From the NCBI RefSeq assembly GCF_000478195.2, contig NZ_AUZM01000004.1:62001-126000 (forward strand): 64,000 bases of DNA, written 5' to 3'. Source of the DNA: Lyngbya aestuarii BL J. Lineage in GTDB: Bacteria; Cyanobacteriota; Cyanobacteriia; Cyanobacteriales; Microcoleaceae. The position numbers and the translations under genes are program-made. Positions 9,206 to 17,617 of this stretch are shown here, one piece after another. How positions within the stretch are numbered: the stretch's first letter is position 1; the number at the start of each line of letters is the position of its first letter. The notes under the pieces are model-generated. The model had not been told where the DNA came from and made no database searches. It saw only the letters and a list, made by a program, of their open reading frames with translations.

Positions 9206-10115
9206 TCATGTGATAAGCAATCAATAATTGGGTGATCGCCAACGGATAACTTTGCAGAATTTCTCCTGTCGTTCCAGTCAGTTTACCCAGTTCTTGATTT
9301 CCCACACTACAAAAATCCTTCAAGTGAGGAAACTCATTACATAACATCATCTCCAAAGAATTTACTTGTTCGAGAGTCGCATGACTATCAATTTCTAAAA
9401 CATCCACAGGCTTACCCATATCTCGATCCAATCCTAAACGGACAGCCGAGAGGGGATAGCGATCATTTTGATCTAGAATCTCTGTAAAATCGGGATGAGG
9501 AATTGTCGGACGCAACACCAAACGCACATTCAAATTAGAACTGTTAGTTTCTTCATTATCGGGTGGATAAAACGTCACCACCACATCAGCCCATTTGCGT
9601 TGGGGACGAATAAAAGCCTCTGAGTCGGGTTCTCGTTGACGCAAGGCGGCTAATACATCTTCTTCTGAGTAGCTTCGTTTCATGGTATCGCGTTTCACTT
9701 TCCACTGAGTTCGCAGAGACTCAGGCGGGGCGAGATACACCCGTACATCGTAGCAATCCCGGGCGCCGCGAGTTGAATATCCCAGTAATCCCTCGACAAT
9801 CACAAAGCGGTTAGGCTTAACATACTCGGGGGGTTCAAATGTACCCGTGTGATGACTGTAAATCGGTTTAAGAATCGGTTGTCCTGTCCGCAACAGGGTG
9901 AGATGCTGCTGCATAACATCAAGATAGTTTGCATCTGGATGCAGCGCGGTCACTCCTAATGCTTTTCGTTGTGTACGATCATAGCGATGATAGTCATCTG
10001 TACAGATCACAGTCACGTTTTCTGGACCCACAACCTGGGCAATACCCCGTGTTAGTGTCGTTTTTCCGGCTGCACTATCCCCAACAATACCTAAAATAAT
10101 CGGACGATTGCTCAT
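9180..10115 (-). CDS. Phosphoribulokinase/uridine kinase family P-loop kinase (PRK paralogue)
   Basis: A 311-residue kinase of the PRK/URK family. The Walker A loop is GDSAAGKTT, followed by ICTDDYHRYDR, VTALHPDANYLD and KPIYSHHTGTF, all typical of PRK. The Calvin-cycle enzyme of cyanobacteria reads GDSGCGKST, with a redox-active cysteine in the loop. Here that cysteine is Ala, while the second one (ICTDDYH) is kept, so thioredoxin/CP12-style disulfide control should not work. The sequence also differs from the main enzyme after residue 110. It is therefore probably a second, constitutive PRK-like kinase whose sugar or nucleoside substrate is uncertain. Confidence 0.75.
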   Translation of the reverse strand: MSNRPIILGIVGDSAAGKTTLTRGIAQVVGPENVTVICTDDYHRYDRTQRKALGVTALHPDANYLDVMQQHLTLLRTGQPILKPIYSHHTGTFEPPEYVKPNRFVIVEGLLGYSTRGARDCYDVRVYLAPPESLRTQWKVKRDTMKRSYSEEDVLAALRQREPDSEAFIRPQRKWADVVVTFYPPDNEETNSSNLNVRLVLRPTIPHPDFTEILDQNDRYPLSAVRLGLDRDMGKPVDVLEIDSHATLEQVNSLEMMLCNEFPHLKDFCSVGNQELGKLTGTTGEILQSYPLAITQLLIAYHMIKATKMVQ

Positions 10116-10235
10116 CTTGCTCCCTTTGCCGAACGGTAGCCTAATATGATCATTCTATTAGGGAAGGTCGGCCAAATCAAGTCGAACCAAGAGTCAGCAA
10201 TATTTTAAATCTAGATTTGTATTCAATTAATTCTG

Positions 10236-10565
10236 CTAAAATTCCATACGATACTGACGTAAAGCCGCTCTAACTAAGCGAATTTCATCATAACTATATT
10301 GCTCACATAAATGCTCATAAATAATTTGAAGTCCTGTATCTCCAACTGCTTCTATGGCTTCAGTAATCGCTTTTTGGCGAGGTAATGAAACCAAACGATT
10401 AATATCGACAGATTGGCTCATTTCAATTAACTTAATTAAATGCCCACTCACCACGCTTTCAGACAAATTTCGGTGATGGGCGATCTCCTGAATACTCAAC
10501 CCTTGCTGATGCAATTGTAAAGTATACATTTGACTATTTATTGATGAATTAAAATTGGAAATCAT
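10236..10565 (-). CDS. Stand-alone HTH_40-type domain protein (detached RecQ C-terminal domain)
   Basis: A 109-residue protein: a short Ser/Asn-rich start, then a helix-turn-helix (GLSIQEIAHHRNLSESVVS with GHLIKLIE), a pattern of the HTH_40 domain that ends many bacterial RecQ helicases. The C-terminal part (YSYDEIRLVRAALRQYRMEF) matches the usual end of that domain. It begins 5 bases after the recQ stop, in another frame, so it is translated as a separate protein, presumably from the same mRNA and coupled to recQ. Its likely job is to help RecQ bind DNA or a partner. The alternative is a recent frameshift in a formerly single gene. Confidence 0.7.
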   Translation of the reverse strand: MISNFNSSINSQMYTLQLHQQGLSIQEIAHHRNLSESVVSGHLIKLIEMSQSVDINRLVSLPRQKAITEAIEAVGDTGLQIIYEHLCEQYSYDEIRLVRAALRQYRMEF

Positions 10566-10570
10566 AAATT

Positions 10571-12427
10571 TTAGGGAGATGTTAATCCCCCAGAAAGACC
10601 TTGTTCTTCACAATAGTTACGAATAGCGTTCACAAACCGTTCTCCATAGCGACTTAACTTATGGTTTCCAACCCCTGAAATCTCTAAGAAAGCCTCTAAT
10701 GTTACCGGACGTTGTTGTGCCATCGCTCGTAGTGTAGAATCGGGAAACACCATATAGGGGGGAATCAATTGTTCATCAGCAATCGTCTTGCGAAGTTGAC
10801 GTAAATGATCAAATAACATCTCAACTTCTGCGGCCAGTGAACGGGTTTGAATATCTAAATTCCGTTTTTGAGCAATCACAATTTCAACTCGTCGCTGACG
10901 CTGCATCACTTCCCAACTACAAGCATTTAGTTTCAAGATACCATAACCATCTGTTGTCCGGTCAAGCAACCCTTGATGAATTAGCGATCGCCCTAAACTT
11001 TTCCACTCATCAACGGTGTGATCTTTTCCGATCCCATAGGTTGAAAGTTTATCATGTCCTCGTGCAAAAATTTTCTGACTTTTTGAACCCCGTAAAATAT
11101 CAATAATATAGCTCATTCCATACCGTTCCTTACAGCGAGCCACACAAGATAAAAACTTCATCGCCTCTATCGTCCAATCTTCTATTGGCTTAATTTCACG
11201 ACAATTATCACATTGCCCACAATTGCCGGGAAATTTTTCCCCAAAATAACCTAAAATAATTCGATTTCGACATTCAGTAGATTCGGCATAATCAATCATA
11301 TGTCGAAGTTGGTGACGACTCATTCGTTGTTCATCGGGCTGGGGTTTTTGAGCGATTAAATATTCAATCGTTTTAATATCACTTCCTGACCAAAATAGAA
11401 TACATTTTGCCGGATCATTATCTCGTCCGGCTCGTCCGGCTTCTTGATAATAACTTTCTAAAGTTCGGGAGAGATCATAATGAACTACAAAGCGAACATC
11501 TGGCTTATTAATCCCCATCCCAAACGCCACTGTTGCCACCATGACTTCGACATCATCTCGAATAAAACGAATTTGATTTTCGCGGCGTTCTTCGTCGGGT
11601 AATCCGCCATGATAGGGTAAACAAGCAATCCCTTTTTCTCGTAATTTAAACGCTAAATATTCAACTCGTTTCCGAGTTAGACAGTAAATAATTCCTGAAC
11701 CGCCCGCTTGCTGAATAATTTTCAACAATTGCTTAAAACTGTGAGTATGTTTAGGAAGAACTTCATAATAAAGATTGGGACGTAAAAAACTCGCAATATG
11801 AATCAAAGGTTGATTTAAAGCAAGCTGTTCAATAATATCCTCTCGCACTCGGGGAGTTGCTGTGGCTGTTAATGCCATCATCGGAATCTGAGGATAACGG
11901 TGTCGTAACTGTTTTAACTGTCGATATTCTGGCCGAAAATCATGACCCCATTCCGAAACACAATGGGCTTCATCAATGGCAAAAGCTGAGATTCCCACTT
12001 GAGTCTTGACAAGATCTAAAAAAGATAAAAATCGTTCGCCTAAAAGCCTCTCTGGGGCAACATAAACCAGTTTTATTTTTCCTTTCAAAATTGCGGCTTC
12101 CCGCGATCGCAATTCCTCGGGTAAAAGTGTACTATTGAGAAAAGTAGCTGCAATGCCATTATCCTCCAGCGCAATCACTTGATCCTGCATCAAAGCAATC
12201 AGAGGGGAGACAACGACTGTTATCCCCGGTTTTAAAAGTGCTGGTAACTGAAAGCACAAAGATTTTCCGCCCCCAGTCGGCATAACAATCAGCAAATCTC
12301 GCCTTTGGAGGGCTTGTTCAATAATTTCTCGTTGTCCCGGACGGAAGGAGTCGTAACCAAAAAAGTGCTTGAGGGACTGTTCAAGGGATTGGGGCTGGGC
12401 GAAAGAGGATACAGATAGCCCTGACAT
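10571..12427 (-). CDS. recQ: ATP-dependent DNA helicase RecQ
   Basis: A 618-residue superfamily 2 helicase that unwinds DNA 3'-5' in recombination and fork repair. Seen in order: motif 0/I with PTGGGKSLCFQLP (Walker A), DEAH box in FAIDEAHCVSEWGHDFRPEY (shown in part), SAT-like TATATPRV, motif VI QEAGRAGRD, a zinc site with four cysteines (CRNR ... CGQCDNC), a winged-helix RQC region and an HRDC domain ending ISGVGNHKLSRYGERF. The protein stops right after HRDC. The HTH_40 domain that often follows is encoded next door at 10565. The ATG at 12427 gives the expected N-terminus. Confidence 0.95.
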   Translation of the reverse strand: MSGLSVSSFAQPQSLEQSLKHFFGYDSFRPGQREIIEQALQRRDLLIVMPTGGGKSLCFQLPALLKPGITVVVSPLIALMQDQVIALEDNGIAATFLNSTLLPEELRSREAAILKGKIKLVYVAPERLLGERFLSFLDLVKTQVGISAFAIDEAHCVSEWGHDFRPEYRQLKQLRHRYPQIPMMALTATATPRVREDIIEQLALNQPLIHIASFLRPNLYYEVLPKHTHSFKQLLKIIQQAGGSGIIYCLTRKRVEYLAFKLREKGIACLPYHGGLPDEERRENQIRFIRDDVEVMVATVAFGMGINKPDVRFVVHYDLSRTLESYYQEAGRAGRDNDPAKCILFWSGSDIKTIEYLIAQKPQPDEQRMSRHQLRHMIDYAESTECRNRIILGYFGEKFPGNCGQCDNCREIKPIEDWTIEAMKFLSCVARCKERYGMSYIIDILRGSKSQKIFARGHDKLSTYGIGKDHTVDEWKSLGRSLIHQGLLDRTTDGYGILKLNACSWEVMQRQRRVEIVIAQKRNLDIQTRSLAAEVEMLFDHLRQLRKTIADEQLIPPYMVFPDSTLRAMAQQRPVTLEAFLEISGVGNHKLSRYGERFVNAIRNYCEEQGLSGGLTSP

Positions 12428-12638
12428 TGATTTATACGAGATAGATGGACTTCTTTACTATTGTAGAAAAATCTGTTCCCCCTGGCTTTATTCTCGCTAC
12501 AATAGCCAATGCCGAAAAATTTGATTCAGGTCTGCCTCAATCCGATTTCGGGGAAAATTAGGGCAATTCTTGAATAATAGCATTCTTCCTGTTCAGGTTT
12601 TCAGAATTGATCCAGTCTCAAAAATCAAGGGTACAAAT

Positions 12639-13817
12639 ATGATTCAGTCTTCGGTGCAGCCAGCTGATATTTTAATTGTGGATGATACTCCTGAAAATTT
12701 ACGACTGCTGTCTTCGATGCTAGAAGAAACAGGCTACAAAGTTCGTAAAGCCACCAACGGGAAACAAGCGTTAAAAGCGATAGAAGCTCAATCTCCTGAT
12801 TTGATTTTACTCGATATTCTGATGCCGGAAATGAACGGTTATCAAATTGCCAAACATCTCAAAAGTATAGACTCAACTCGGGAGATTCCGATTATTTTTC
12901 TGAGTGCGCTTAACGATACAATGGATAAAGTTTTTGCGTTTGATGTCGGTGGGGTTGACTATATCACAAAACCCTTTCAAATGCAAGAAGTGTTAGTCCG
13001 GGTGAGAACTCAAATTACCTTGCGAGAACAGCAAAAACAACTTCTAGACCAAAACAAAAAACTGCAACAAGAAATTAAAGAACGCAAGAAAGTAGAATCA
13101 GCCTTACGAGTTTATATTCATGCAGTTTCTCACGATTTAAGAAATCCTGTCACCGGAATGTTAATCCTTCTGAATAATTTACTCGCTAAAAAATCTTCAG
13201 ACTCTCCCTCAACACTAACCATTAATACTAATATTATCGAACAAATGGCGAAAAGTTGCGATCGCCAACTGAATCTTCTCAACTCTTTAGTCGAAACCAG
13301 TGATACAAGTTTACAAGGGATTTCTGTTAATTGTCAACCCTTAGATTTGGTTGATTTCACCCAACAAATTATCGCAGAATGGCAACCCGTTTTTGAAAAA
13401 AATAGAGTGATCCTAGACACTGAACTTCCCTCAAGTTTGCCCCCAGTTCAAGCCGATTATCATCAAATTTGGCGAGTTTTTGATAACTTAATTTCCAATG
13501 CGATTAAATACAATCCCCCCGGATTAACGTTAACGCTTTCTGCGGAAATTATCTCAGAAAAAAAGTCAAAAAGCAAGAATTATACCCAATGGATAAAATA
13601 CACCATTTCCGATGATGGAATTGGCGTTAAACCCGAAGAAGCCGAGGAACTCTTTGAACTCTACAAACGGGGGAAAAACGTTGGCAAAATCAAAGGATTA
13701 GGTTTGGGTTTGTATTTGTGTCGGCAAATTATTAACGCACACGGCGGAAAAATTGGCGTTATTGCTAACAAAAATTCTGGTGCATCCTTTTGGTTTACGT
13801 TACCTGTGTTATCATAA
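12639..13817 (+). CDS. Hybrid response regulator / histidine kinase
   Basis: A 392-residue two-component protein with the receiver first. The REC domain (about 5-125) has DDTPEN, phospho-acceptor Asp in LILLDILMPEMNGY and Lys in ITKPFQ. A short coiled coil (about 130-155) leads to the kinase. The H box is AVSHDLRNP, the N box FDNLISNAIKYNPP, G1 ISDDGIGVKP and G2 GLGLGLYLCR, so the kinase looks active. There is no membrane segment or PAS/GAF sensor; input probably comes from a partner kinase phosphorylating the REC domain. I chose the ATG at 12639, preceded by AAGG; an in-frame TTG lies 69 bp upstream. A MITE-like element begins right at its stop. Confidence 0.88.
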   Translation: MIQSSVQPADILIVDDTPENLRLLSSMLEETGYKVRKATNGKQALKAIEAQSPDLILLDILMPEMNGYQIAKHLKSIDSTREIPIIFLSALNDTMDKVFAFDVGGVDYITKPFQMQEVLVRVRTQITLREQQKQLLDQNKKLQQEIKERKKVESALRVYIHAVSHDLRNPVTGMLILLNNLLAKKSSDSPSTLTINTNIIEQMAKSCDRQLNLLNSLVETSDTSLQGISVNCQPLDLVDFTQQIIAEWQPVFEKNRVILDTELPSSLPPVQADYHQIWRVFDNLISNAIKYNPPGLTLTLSAEIISEKKSKSKNYTQWIKYTISDDGIGVKPEEAEELFELYKRGKNVGKIKGLGLGLYLCRQIINAHGGKIGVIANKNSGASFWFTLPVLS

Positions 13818-13920
13818 TATAGCGTTTTCATTTGAAATGTAAACAGCAGTGCAAGCGTCTCGCGTGCTAGCTCTCGGTTTCTCATCAACCATTTTTCACA
13901 AATCACTTGAAAACGCTATA
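13818..13920. mobile_element. MITE-like element with perfect 13-bp terminal inverted repeats
   Basis: TATAGCGTTTTCA at 13818-13830 and its exact reverse complement TGAAAACGCTATA at 13908-13920 bound 103 bp with no coding frame. Both ends carry TATA, so TA target duplications next to TAGCGTTTTCA ends are possible, as for IS630/Tc1-mariner-type elements. It sits between the histidine kinase stop and the R-M module. No transposase for it is visible in the window. Confidence 0.6.
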
Positions 13921-14002
13921 AGTTTCGTCCGCGCCAACGCAGTGTTAGATACACGGACTAAGCATAGCAACGTGAGAAAGACAGCTCACTAATAGACATC
14001 AC

Positions 14003-14048
14003 TTGACACTTACACGTAAATTTAATACTATAGTATTCAAATACTATA
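14003..14048 (+). promoter_or_regulatory. Promoter and candidate controller-protein operator before the methyltransferase gene
   Basis: TTGACA at 14003-14008 and TACTAT at 14026-14031 form a -35/-10 pair with 17 bases between them. The -10 lies inside the perfect palindrome ATACTATAGTAT (14025-14036), and a second ATACTATA follows at 14041-14048, 16 bp on and just before the ATG. This layout fits repression by the controller protein; a similar AATACTAT box stands upstream of the controller gene. Confidence 0.55.
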
Positions 14049-14055
14049 AAAGTGA

Positions 14056-14754
14056 ATGTTTTATTACTACGGTAGAAAAAAACAGATAGCGAAGCACTAC
14101 CCGTGTCCTAATTTCGAGACTATAATTGAACCGTTTGCAGGTTCAGCAGCTTACTCCCTGTACGGAGATCACTGGAAGAGAAACGTCATCTTAATTGAGA
14201 GAGATGAGCGTGTTTCTGATATTTGGCAATGGCTAATCAATGAAGCTACTCCATCTGAGATTAAAAATCTTCCTGATTTAGAGATTGGTGAAAAAAGTTC
14301 TGAGTTTCTTCACATCATCCATGCTGCCACAAAAATGGCATTTCACTATAAAACTATTAAGGTTACTCCTGTTCTTGCGAGAAATTGGGAGATTAGCAAA
14401 CGATATATGTCAGAAAATTTATTTAAGATTAAGCACTGGCGTATTATTAGTGGTGATTACACTCTAGCTTCTGACATAGAGGCTACTTGGTTTATTGATC
14501 CTCCCTACAAAGAGGATACTGGAAAAGGCTATCGCTATAGTAGTAAGCTGATCGACTACAAGAAACTGGCAACATGGGCAAGGGTAAGGAAGGGAGAAAT
14601 TATATTCTGTGAAGGACATCAAGGGGATTATTTACCCTTTAAGCCACTGTTAGAATTAAAGGGAGTGGCAGGTAAGACTAGCAAGGAAGTTATTTATTAT
14701 CGGTCTCACAAGGCTAGTGAGCAGCTTGAACTTTTTCAGCTTTCTTCTAGATAG
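14056..14754 (+). CDS. Adenine-specific DNA methyltransferase of a Type II R-M system
   Basis: A 232-residue N6-adenine methyltransferase. The SAM-binding motif is IIEPFAGSAAYSLYG near residue 22, and the catalytic motif is IDPPYKEDTGKGY near 150, in the order of the D12/alpha class. It would protect the host sites from the partner endonuclease. It runs toward the endonuclease gene and overlaps it by 8 bp at the stops. The start at 14056 follows the operator closely, so the mRNA leader must be very short. It is small for the family, and the recognition sequence cannot be read from motifs. The compact unit, flanked by a MITE-like element, suggests horizontal transfer. Confidence 0.85.
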   Translation: MFYYYGRKKQIAKHYPCPNFETIIEPFAGSAAYSLYGDHWKRNVILIERDERVSDIWQWLINEATPSEIKNLPDLEIGEKSSEFLHIIHAATKMAFHYKTIKVTPVLARNWEISKRYMSENLFKIKHWRIISGDYTLASDIEATWFIDPPYKEDTGKGYRYSSKLIDYKKLATWARVRKGEIIFCEGHQGDYLPFKPLLELKGVAGKTSKEVIYYRSHKASEQLELFQLSSR

Positions 14755-15412
14755 AAAACTTTAGAATTCTTTGATAGAGATTTTTGTACTGAGGATTATC
14801 AATCAAAGCGACCCATCCCTGTCCCATTTTTTCTTTTCCACTCACCTTCATACCTGTCACTTTTGTGTTTCTACCTACTGTACCGCTTATACTACCCCAA
14901 TCGTCTGTAGTTAGATTGTCAGCATAAAAAACTCCCGTCACCTTTGGATAGTTAAAGTCATGTTCACTTTGGACAAAATCCCAAACCAGCCCTAAAAGTT
15001 CTTCGACTTCTTGATGATGTGCTTGCCAAGTGATTCCTTCTAAAGAGTTGATTCTGGGTTGTCCAGCTCTCAAATTTGCTCCTTTGGTAATATTCCCAAC
15101 TGTACATTTAATCTCAAGACCTACTGGATAATTACGCAGTTCTTCTTCTGATGCATATTCTCCTTCTGGAGGAATAACATCAGGGTGTCCTTTTTCAATA
15201 GGATTGACAATTGCGCCTGTTACTCCTGCTATAGCCTGGCAGAACATAGAGCCAACAATTGAACTTGTAGTCTTGTAATCAATATTTTTATACACGGTTG
15301 AAGGGATAGTTTCTAAAAAATCATTGGTTTGATGCAACGCAGAATCTATATGCTGCCCATTAACCTCAAATCCACAAAAAATCTTGAATCTCGGATTAGT
15401 TATGTATGTCAT
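14747..15412 (-). CDS. Probable Type II restriction endonuclease (PD-(D/E)XK)
   Basis: A 221-residue protein with no family name I can give with confidence. In its middle, GHPDVIPP followed about 30 residues later by VGLEIKCTVG gives the Asp ... Glu-x-Lys set of a PD-(D/E)XK nuclease. Context makes the case: the controller gene lies upstream on the same strand and overlaps it by 17 bp, and a DNA methyltransferase converges on it. Overlap with the controller gene means late, coupled translation, as in other C-protein systems where cutting must lag behind methylation. Alternative: a different enzyme of a defence module, but the endonuclease reading fits best. Confidence 0.75.
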   Translation of the reverse strand: MTYITNPRFKIFCGFEVNGQHIDSALHQTNDFLETIPSTVYKNIDYKTTSSIVGSMFCQAIAGVTGAIVNPIEKGHPDVIPPEGEYASEEELRNYPVGLEIKCTVGNITKGANLRAGQPRINSLEGITWQAHHQEVEELLGLVWDFVQSEHDFNYPKVTGVFYADNLTTDDWGSISGTVGRNTKVTGMKVSGKEKMGQGWVALIDNPQYKNLYQRILKFSI

Positions 15413-15635
15413 TTAATGTCTGTTCAACTTCAGCTATCAACACACTGGCAGTGGTGTTTAAAGATGTTGCAATCTGAAATAGGACAGACAAAGTAGGTGA
15501 TTTCAAGCCACGCTCTATCTGACTGACGTAAGTGCGGTGAATACCTGCTCTGTCAGCGAGTTCCTCTTGCGAGATTTTTGCTATTGCTCTGTACTTGACT
15601 AGAACTTGACCTAAAGCCTCATTAATATCTGCCAT
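15396..15635 (-). CDS. XRE-family controller (C) protein of the R-M system
   Basis: A 79-residue helix-turn-helix protein. The fold is clear: ISQEELADRAGIHRTYVSQIE with GLKSPTLSVLFQIA is the five-helix XRE/Cro pattern shared by C proteins of PvuII/BamHI-type systems. Such dimers first activate their own promoter and the endonuclease gene, then repress at high level, and often also repress the methyltransferase gene. The gene overlaps the endonuclease start by 17 bp. Paired boxes stand 25-50 bp upstream of its ATG, and a similar box precedes the methyltransferase gene. Confidence in the fold is high; the circuit is inferred. Confidence 0.85.
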   Translation of the reverse strand: MADINEALGQVLVKYRAIAKISQEELADRAGIHRTYVSQIERGLKSPTLSVLFQIATSLNTTASVLIAEVEQTLNDIHN

Positions 15636-15657
15636 TGTATAATCATCTCAATGCAGA

Positions 15658-15687
15658 GACTATTAGTCTACAGACAATAGTATTCAA
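15658..15687 (-). promoter_or_regulatory. Candidate C-box operator upstream of the controller gene
   Basis: On the minus strand the sequence reads AATACTATTGTCT, then GTAGACTAATAGTCT, giving two partly symmetric half-site pairs (GACT/AGTC type). AATACTAT and the following G-T match the palindrome before the methyltransferase gene. Spacing of about 25-50 bp from the controller ATG is usual for C-boxes. Confidence 0.5.
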
Positions 15688-15738
15688 TCATTATAACCTT
15701 TGAGAGTTCCTTGCTATAGGGATAAAAGGAAACTCAGA

Positions 15739-17508
15739 TTAAAAAGAAAATGTTGTTCTTAACGTCCCAATCAGGATATCATCATTGCGGCTATCTTGGT
15801 TGGGATTTGTAATAAAAATAATCCCCGGAGTAATCGAAATTTTATCATTCACCGGATAGCGATAAAACGCTTCTAAATGCCAAGATTGGTCGTTGGGAAA
15901 CTCAAATTTTAATTCATCCGGCGCATCAATATCGTTTAAATAGGGTTCTCGACCGATAACAATTCCGCCTAAACTTCCTTCTTTAAATAAGTCTGGCAAC
16001 CCTAATGTTACCGCAAAATTCCAAATTTGCCCATCACCAATATTAATCACTCTCGCATCAGTATATCCTCCCCAACCGCTTAAAACAATTTTACGATTAA
16101 TTCGCCATGAAGCTTGTAAACCATAAGAATTACTCACCACTCCTGCTGCAATTCCACCTGAATTAATTCCCTCGCTTAAGCCTAAAATAGAGTTGGCAAT
16201 TCCACTCCCAGTTACACCATTAATTGCATTTCCATCAATATTATCTCTATTTCGGTCAACAACTAAACCATTTCTTAAACCATTATCAAAGCCAAAATTT
16301 CCCGGCGTTGAATAGGCGTGATTGTAAGTAAAAGCAAACTGTAAATTTTCTCTCGGTGTTACGGTAATTTGGGCTAAAGTTGCATAATCTCCATTAAACA
16401 AACCATTTCCCTGACTCGCATCTCCCGCATTTGCAGCCAGATAACCCACAGAAACCGAAGTAGACCCAAAAATTCCGTTTAAAAACTGTTCATTAAAGCG
16501 ATAATGCAAACCCATTCCGCGACCCGCACCAATGCGATAAATCGGGTTGCGTTGACCAAAGGTACTTAAACTCCCATTTCCACCATCTCTATCATCTAAA
16601 TAGGGGTTAACGGTGGGGACAAAATCATCCCAAGTTACTCCTTTTGCGGCTAAGGTTAATTGCAGTTGATTGTTAATTGGAAACTGATAATATAATCGTT
16701 CTAATTCAACTTGACTTTCTGTATCTCCACGAAAATTAAAGGTTTGTGTTCCCTGGCGAGTAAATCCCAAATTAAACGGTTCGGCGTTTCCCATTTGGAG
16801 GCGAGTCAGGAGTAAATCTTCACCTGTAAAACTGGTGTTAAAATTGAGACGAACTCTATACTGAAAAACAGTTTGATTGCGGTTTTCTTCCGTTCCTCGA
16901 AAGGCAATATCATCACCCCAAGCATCAGTAATCGCAAAAATACCTTCTCCGGTGAGTTTTGTTGTCGTTGAAAATTGATTAGCGACTAAAACTTCTGTCC
17001 GGTCTTCTAAGTCTGTAACTTGACCTCTAAGTAAACTTAATTCGGCTGCAAATTCATTTTGTAACCGTTGTAAGGCGATAAATTCATCTTCGGTTAAACT
17101 GTCTTCAACTGCGGCGTTTAATAACTCGTTAATTCGTTCCAAACAAGCATTTAAACCCCCTGCAAATTCATAGCGGGTTAACGAACGATTTCCGCGAAAA
17201 GTTCCATCAGGATAACCTGCAATACAGCCAAACCGTTCAACTAAAGATTGTAACGCTTGAAACGCCCAGTCGGTGGGGTAAACATCAGACAGTTGGGAAA
17301 CTGAAGTCACTTGACTCGCTGAGGTATTTTTGCGTCCTTCTTGACTGTAACGTTGGAGTTGTTCTAAAGTCTCTGAATATTCAGCTAAAATACGACTAGA
17401 ACTTAAGCCTAAAAATACAGGAGATGAGCAGAATATTAGCAGAAATCGAGCTAATTTGCAAAATGATACAGGGTTTTGATACCATCCAATTCTTATTTCC
17501 GGCGTCAT
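15739..17508 (-). CDS. SLH-domain OprB-type outer-membrane porin
   Basis: A 589-residue cyanobacterial porin (iron-uptake-porin/Slr1841 type). The N-terminus has a signal peptide with a hydrophobic stretch near residues 19-40. An SLH domain follows at about 68-125 (SQLSDVYPTDWAFQALQSL, then GYPDGTFRGNRSLTRYEFA), which anchors such porins to peptidoglycan. A coiled coil (about 130-170) leads to a beta-barrel of roughly 400 residues ending in an aromatic strand, RTTFSF, the classic C-terminal Phe for barrel insertion. An AAGGAG ribosome site precedes the ATG. It gives passive exchange of ions and small solutes across the outer membrane. Confidence 0.92.
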   Translation of the reverse strand: MTPEIRIGWYQNPVSFCKLARFLLIFCSSPVFLGLSSSRILAEYSETLEQLQRYSQEGRKNTSASQVTSVSQLSDVYPTDWAFQALQSLVERFGCIAGYPDGTFRGNRSLTRYEFAGGLNACLERINELLNAAVEDSLTEDEFIALQRLQNEFAAELSLLRGQVTDLEDRTEVLVANQFSTTTKLTGEGIFAITDAWGDDIAFRGTEENRNQTVFQYRVRLNFNTSFTGEDLLLTRLQMGNAEPFNLGFTRQGTQTFNFRGDTESQVELERLYYQFPINNQLQLTLAAKGVTWDDFVPTVNPYLDDRDGGNGSLSTFGQRNPIYRIGAGRGMGLHYRFNEQFLNGIFGSTSVSVGYLAANAGDASQGNGLFNGDYATLAQITVTPRENLQFAFTYNHAYSTPGNFGFDNGLRNGLVVDRNRDNIDGNAINGVTGSGIANSILGLSEGINSGGIAAGVVSNSYGLQASWRINRKIVLSGWGGYTDARVINIGDGQIWNFAVTLGLPDLFKEGSLGGIVIGREPYLNDIDAPDELKFEFPNDQSWHLEAFYRYPVNDKISITPGIIFITNPNQDSRNDDILIGTLRTTFSF

Positions 17509-17617
17509 TCTAATCTCCTTATTTTTTAAAGCTAATTATTCTATTTCATCACAATCTTTCCACCCTGAACGACAATAATTTAAACTCAATTTGATCGCTT
17601 TATTATCTACCCGTTTT

